Positions 8,554 to 11,706 of a stretch of 11,706 nt of DNA are shown piece by piece. Every line of letters starts with the position of its first letter. The stretch's first letter is position 1. Location of the stretch: assembly GCA_965368405.1 (NCBI GenBank), contig CBDUMS010000098.1:1-11706 (forward strand). The letters are read 5' to 3'. This DNA comes from S012-113 sp965368405. GTDB taxonomy: Bacteria > Bacteroidota > Bacteroidia > Cytophagales > Cyclobacteriaceae. The notes below the pieces were generated by a model. It searched no databases, was not told the DNA's origin, and was given only the letters and a program-made list of their open reading frames with translations. A program made the position numbers and the translations under genes.

Positions 8554-8640
8554 AGAGTGTTCTTTATCACTACTTATTGAGTATATCTCAAAATAATTAC
8601 AAAAATTCATGCTCAAATAATAAGTTCTACAAGCAGTAAT

Positions 8641-8653
8641 GTGCAACCGATTG
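8641..8653 (+). promoter_or_regulatory. Operator-like motif GTGCAACCGATTG
   Basis: It fits the shared pattern GTGCAAYCGWTTG but is the weakest dyad of the four. It lies 177 bp from the susC-proximal copy, far upstream of susC and about 160 bp beyond the pectate lyase stop. Such spacing would allow looping between two bound repressors; that is inference. Confidence 0.4.
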
Positions 8654-8816
8654 ATCTATCTATTGCAATTGTTAATAGCTTTAATAGACAGGTTAAAATG
8701 AGCTATTGTTGTCTAAAGCTTTATAATAAGATGATTAAGTTCTTAATATCTGTTTAATATAGGGGGAACAAAATATAGAATATACTTATTGTGAAATTAA
8801 GTACGCCGAAATATGG

Positions 8817-10730
8817 TTATTGGATAAGTAGCTTATGCGTGAATTTATTGCCTTCAACATCCAGAAGTTGGATGAGGTAGGTTCCCTTTTGATAGGAGCG
8901 CAGATCAATTTTGCTATCATTTGTTTGCAAAGGGCTATCTAAAAGTACCCTGCCATCAATTGCCATAAGAATTAGCTTTATAATTCTACTTTCATTATTG
9001 ATATACAAATAATCAGAAGCAGGGTTGGGATAAACAAAGTTATTTATCGAAATTTCATCAAGCCCCAGTACGGGTTCTTCAAGTACTTCTATAGACACAG
9101 ACGCTGTAGCTTCCGTAAAGTTGTTGTCTGATGGAAAAGTAACTGTAAGCGTATGAGTTCCCACGGCCAACATTGTACCCGCGGGAGGGTCGTACACAGG
9201 AATACTAGTATTGCCATTGGTGGTAGCATTCAGCTGTGTTTGATCTAATGCTGTTCCTTCTATAATCGCTTCAGGATTGTTCCATGTAATAATGGTTATT
9301 GCCTTCGTGCTACTATCATAGTTAGATGTTCCTCCTGCCAACTGTCCTGTTGTAATGTTTTGAACAAGACTGTTCATATAAACCTCCACATTTGTATATA
9401 CACTAGAAAGATTATACGCCGGGCCATCAGACCCATCATTTTTATTAAGACCATGTACATCCTCCCAATCATCGGGCATTCCGTCATCATCCAGATCATC
9501 AGGGGCAGCAAGACTTGTATAATTAGGCCACCCTCCTACATCTGTTTGGCTGTCTATTATTCCAGGCTTATCCTCGCCAGTTATGGAGCCTAAGTAAGTA
9601 ATGGTGCCATTTTTAATTTCATCTGTTAGTCTTAAATCTATGTCATCCCTAGTCAAGCTTGTACCCGCATATGTCAGTACACGATCGAATGCATCGTCTG
9701 CATTATGCGTCGTTATTTGCCCCATATCAAACTCGGCATCAGAAAACACATCACTATCCGTAAGCCCTCCGGTAGGCTGAATGCCTAACCAGTTATCACC
9801 AGATACCAATGTGTTTGCATGCACTATATTGCCTTCTACAAAGAAATATCCATGTGTACCTAAAATATTTGTGTTTGAACCATTGTCTGGCCAAGGTTGA
9901 AATATTCTATCGGCATGCTTACTGGCTGGCCCTGGCCTATAATAGTTGTTAACGAAGTTGAAGCTTCCGCCTTCGCCACCATAACCACTGTTTCCTCCCC
10001 AATTGTAGATTACATTGTTTCTAAAGTCTACTAATTCTTCTTCTGGAATACCTGTGTATCTGCTCCCATTCATCCTGGGGTTCCTGCTATCATGGTGCAT
10101 AAGGATATTATGATGAAAGCTTGCCTTCTGACCACCCCAAATGCCGCCATAGCCATGAGCTCCTTTATCATGCACAGACACTCTAAGACTTTCCGACAAA
10201 ATACACCATTGCATTGTGAAATTTTCATTATCATAAAAGGAGCCAGTTTCATCGGTGCTCCAACTCATAGAGCAATGATCAATGATAATATTTTTCAGCC
10301 CTTTACCGGAAATGGCATCGCCTTCATGAGCTCTTTCGTCTCCCATGCGTGCCCGAATATACCTTATGATTACATTATCAGCGGATATTACTAAAGAGTA
10401 ATTTTTCAGGCATATTCCATCTCCTGGAGCTGTTTGGCCAGCAATCGTAATATCATTATTTCGAATTTTGAGCTCACTTTCAAGTGCAATAATTCCTGAC
10501 ACCTCAAAAATAACGAGCCTCGGTCCAGATGTTTCTATTGCGGCTCTGAGGCTTCCGGCTCCGGAATCATTTAGATTGGTTACCTTTATTACTTGACCTC
10601 CTCGCCCACCTGTGGTAAACCTACCATGACCTTCTGCACCTGGAAATGCAGGAGCTAAATCTTGTGCATACAGTATACCTGAGAACAAGGCTGCATTGAA
10701 TAGGATAACTAATGTGAATAGCCTTTTCAT
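8817..10730 (-). CDS. Secreted PL1-type pectate lyase with Ig-like domain and T9SS sorting domain
   Basis: Pectate lyases cut polygalacturonate by Ca2+-dependent beta-elimination. The 637-residue protein has a signal peptide (1-22, ending LYAQ) and a PL1 beta-helix at ~27-345: PGAEGHG and GGRGGQVIKVTNL at 30-53, DSGAGSLRAAI at 55-65, IDHCSMSWSTDE at 150-161 (candidate Ca2+ ligands D151, D160, E161), and HDSRNPRM at 213-220. The RNP at 216-218 resembles the R-x-P motif holding the catalytic Arg of PelC-like enzymes, making R216 the likely base. The overall pattern recalls subfamily PL1_2. An Asp-rich calcium-loop-like DDDGMPDDWE lies at 414-423, an Ig-like/MBG-like domain at ~470-550, and a type A T9SS sorting domain from YPNPASDYLYI (567) to the end. 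It therefore probably crosses the outer membrane through T9SS. It has its own gap on each side, so separate transcription is likely. Confidence 0.93.
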   Translation of the reverse strand: MKRLFTLVILFNAALFSGILYAQDLAPAFPGAEGHGRFTTGGRGGQVIKVTNLNDSGAGSLRAAIETSGPRLVIFEVSGIIALESELKIRNNDITIAGQTAPGDGICLKNYSLVISADNVIIRYIRARMGDERAHEGDAISGKGLKNIIIDHCSMSWSTDETGSFYDNENFTMQWCILSESLRVSVHDKGAHGYGGIWGGQKASFHHNILMHHDSRNPRMNGSRYTGIPEEELVDFRNNVIYNWGGNSGYGGEGGSFNFVNNYYRPGPASKHADRIFQPWPDNGSNTNILGTHGYFFVEGNIVHANTLVSGDNWLGIQPTGGLTDSDVFSDAEFDMGQITTHNADDAFDRVLTYAGTSLTRDDIDLRLTDEIKNGTITYLGSITGEDKPGIIDSQTDVGGWPNYTSLAAPDDLDDDGMPDDWEDVHGLNKNDGSDGPAYNLSSVYTNVEVYMNSLVQNITTGQLAGGTSNYDSSTKAITIITWNNPEAIIEGTALDQTQLNATTNGNTSIPVYDPPAGTMLAVGTHTLTVTFPSDNNFTEATASVSIEVLEEPVLGLDEISINNFVYPNPASDYLYINNESRIIKLILMAIDGRVLLDSPLQTNDSKIDLRSYQKGTYLIQLLDVEGNKFTHKLLIQ

Positions 10731-10750
10731 AGGATTTGATTACCACTAGT

Positions 10751-10758
10751 CAAAATTA
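10751..10758 (-). promoter_or_regulatory. Possible -7 box of the pectate lyase gene
   Basis: Read on the minus strand this is TAATTTTG, an exact match to TAnnTTTG, 20 bp upstream of the lyase ATG. It would give a leader of only ~15 nt. No TTTG is present at the proper -33 spacing, and no operator-like motif occurs in this gap, so the call is weak. Confidence 0.3.
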
Positions 10759-10899
10759 AGGCGTTCGATCTCTTTTTAATTTAAATTAGCCAACATATTA
10801 CCTTGCAGCATAAATTAATAAAATAGGTCAGAAATCAACTGAATAAATCCAATAATGAAATTATCGGGCTTACGCCTGACAAGAAACTTTTAAGCTTGT

Positions 10900-10937
10900 T
10901 TAGTATACTAACCTTTTTTTCGCCTAATTGAATTAGG
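10900..10937. promoter_or_regulatory. Two adjacent palindromes between the lipoprotein and lyase genes
   Basis: TTAGTATACTAA (10900-10911) is a perfect 12-bp palindrome. CCTAATTGAATTAGG (10923-10937) is a perfect 7-bp dyad around a central G. They are separated by a C/T-rich 11-bp stretch with seven Ts. They lie ~170-200 bp upstream of the lyase start and ~50-90 bp beyond the lipoprotein stop. Neither has a loop long enough for a good hairpin, so protein-binding sites are likelier than a terminator. Function unknown. Confidence 0.35.
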
Positions 10938-10987
10938 TCAATTGGCCATAACTTAGCCAGTCATGAATGCTCAGAAAAAAAGATCTG

Positions 10988-11452
10988 TTAATTTGCGTTA
11001 AAGAAAGATAGCGTGTATGACCCTATTCCCTCAACTCTTCCCGAAGCTGCGGTGGTAGTAAACGATAAAGTTACTCCTGTTTCAGACGCATTATTAACAA
11101 TCGCACTAGTAACTACCAAGCTCTCATCGACACTCAATGTAAGGTTAGAAGCAACACCTTCAGCATTAATATCGAACGCACCACCTAGGACCTGGGAAGC
11201 AATCTCTCCCCCAAAGGTAAATGTTGCACCTGGTTCAGACTTAGTAAAGGTAATAGTCACTGTAGAAATGTCGGGATCTCCCGCCACACCGGATATATCT
11301 GAACTTGATTCATTAATAACCCACGTTGAATTAACTAGAGCATTTTGAAGAGCCTCCTTTGCTGAAGGTTCTGGATCATTCTTCTCACATCCAATTATGA
11401 ATAAAAACAGCAATGAGGATAAAAATAAGAGTTCTTTTTTTGTACGTATCAT
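10988..11452 (-). CDS. Small lipoprotein of unknown function
   Basis: This 154-residue protein starts MIRTKKELLFL and has a clear lipobox, FIIGC, with the lipid cysteine at C22. The mature protein begins EKNDPEPS; such an acidic stretch after the cysteine resembles the surface-export signal of Bacteroidota lipoproteins. A short helix (~31-42) precedes NSTWVINESSS, and the rest is Thr/Ser-rich alternating beta-strand, ending YTLSFFNAN. The shape suggests a small beta-barrel or beta-sandwich, perhaps lipocalin-like, but I do not recognise the family. An operator-like motif lies 20 bp upstream of its ATG, the same motif as before susC, so it probably belongs to the PUL regulon. Glycan binding at the cell surface is a guess from context. 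Confidence 0.85.
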   Translation of the reverse strand: MIRTKKELLFLSSLLFLFIIGCEKNDPEPSAKEALQNALVNSTWVINESSSDISGVAGDPDISTVTITFTKSEPGATFTFGGEIASQVLGGAFDINAEGVASNLTLSVDESLVVTSAIVNNASETGVTLSFTTTAASGRVEGIGSYTLSFFNAN

Positions 11453-11471
11453 GATTGATATAATGTTTGGT

Positions 11472-11484
11472 GTGCAATCGTTTG
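11472..11484 (+). promoter_or_regulatory. Operator-like motif GTGCAATCGTTTG upstream of the small lipoprotein
   Basis: The 13-mer is identical to the susC-proximal copy, and the dyad is better: TGCAATCGTTTGCA (11473-11486) pairs at six of seven positions. It lies 20 bp upstream of the lipoprotein ATG, where binding would block initiation or early elongation. No clear TAnnTTTG box was found for this gene; ATATTTTG near 11511-11518 is one base off. Confidence 0.55.
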
Positions 11485-11583
11485 CATATTACGAAAGTTT
11501 TGTAAAAACTCCAAAATATTCTTCGTATATGCTATACTTTATATGTTTATTAAACTATATTGACAAAAATGACAAAAAAAATA

Positions 11584-11596
11584 CAATCGATTGCAC
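11584..11596 (-). promoter_or_regulatory. Operator-like motif GTGCAATCGATTG in the divergent gap
   Basis: On the minus strand this reads GTGCAATCGATTG. Its core CAATCGATTG (11584-11593) is a perfect 10-bp palindrome, the most symmetric of the four copies. It is 109 bp from the lipoprotein-side copy and 35 bp upstream of the divergent gene, so the pair could serve both directions. Confidence 0.55.
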
Positions 11597-11630
11597 AAAT
11601 ATTTATTATTTTTCCAAATTAAATGCTGAT

Positions 11631-11706
11631 ATGAAGTGTAGTATAAATTATATCACCTTTATAGTAGCCCTAATCTTAATAAAACTTCAGGTGCAAGATG
11701 AAGTGT
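11631..11706 (+). CDS. N-terminus of a divergent exported protein (cut by window edge)
   Basis: An ATG at 11631 opens 25 codons to the right edge without a stop. The peptide starts MKCSINYITFIVALILIKL: a short basic start, then a ~13-residue hydrophobic core, as in a signal peptide or membrane anchor. It diverges from the small lipoprotein across a gap holding two operator-like motifs, which supports a real PUL gene, perhaps another secreted enzyme. Its family cannot be told from 25 residues, and an upstream or downstream start is possible. Confidence 0.5.
   Translation, partial: MKCSINYITFIVALILIKLQVQDEV

Larger units (their letters stand above)
8354..8816. other. 463-bp regulatory gap between pectate lyase and susC
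   Basis: This stretch holds no convincing gene. It contains, from the pectate lyase end towards susC: an operator-like motif (8641-8653), a 10-bp inverted repeat with a T-run that may end the lyase transcript (8511-8553), a 12-bp perfect palindrome TAATTGCAATTA (8483-8494), a second operator-like motif (8464-8476), a predicted promoter -7 box (8439-8446), and an 8-bp palindrome AATCGATT near the predicted transcription start (8423-8430). The rest is AT-rich with nothing I recognise. Confidence 0.7.

Noticed and set aside
8518..8610. 30-codon minus-strand frame (MNFCNYFEIY start) in the regulatory gap
   Set aside because: It has no clear ribosome site or promoter, no recognisable pattern, and its end is inside the inverted repeat. 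It is likely chance in AT-rich DNA.
10092..10394. 100-codon plus-strand frame
   Set aside because: It is antisense to the catalytic region of the pectate lyase, whose conserved motifs explain the sequence.
10865..10911. Possible hairpins (TCGGGC/GCCTGA; TTAGTATACTAA then T7) as a terminator
   Set aside because: The T-run lies on the plus-strand side, where no gene ends. On the minus strand neither hairpin is followed by Ts.
11013..11348. 111-codon plus-strand frame
   Set aside because: It is antisense to the small lipoprotein, which has a signal peptide, lipobox and upstream operator; the plus frame has none.

Overview
The window looks like part of a chromosome of a Bacteroidota bacterium, probably a Cytophagia- or Flavobacteriia-like environmental lineage. 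The evidence is a SusC/SusD pair, several lipoproteins with Bacteroidota-type signal peptides, a type IX secretion (T9SS) C-terminal sorting domain on an enzyme, AT-rich intergenic DNA, a TAnnTTTG-type promoter box, and start codons without a clear Shine-Dalgarno sequence. The genus cannot be read from the sequence.

The locus is a polysaccharide utilisation locus (PUL), most likely for pectin or pectate, and almost everything is on the minus strand. Reading in the direction of transcription from the right edge: the first codons of a divergent plus-strand gene (11631 to the edge); a small lipoprotein of unknown function (11452-10988); a secreted multidomain PL1-type pectate lyase (10730-8817); a 463-bp regulatory gap; then a tightly packed operon of susC (8353-5120), susD (5101-3305), a surface lipoprotein with FN3-like domains and a DUF4957/DUF5123-type beta-helix (3297-1744), and an exported protein built from tandem ~214-residue repeats that runs off the left edge (1714-1).

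The inferred division of labour is as follows. The pectate lyase is secreted through T9SS and cuts homogalacturonan outside the cell. The beta-helix lipoprotein and the repeat protein probably hold glycan at or near the surface. SusD and SusC capture oligosaccharides and move them through the outer membrane. No regulator, inner-membrane transporter or intracellular sugar-acid enzyme lies in the window, so the PUL must continue outside it.

The most notable non-coding signal is a 13-bp motif, GTGCAAYCGWTTG, found four times by eye and only between genes: twice in the gap upstream of susC and twice in the divergent 11453-11630 gap. It resembles the CG-centred operators of LacI/GalR-family regulators. 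One copy lies over the -33 region of a predicted susC promoter. The other striking feature is a recent intragenic duplication in the left-edge gene: 240 bp at 1-240 match 643-882 at about 95% identity, after which similarity falls off abruptly.
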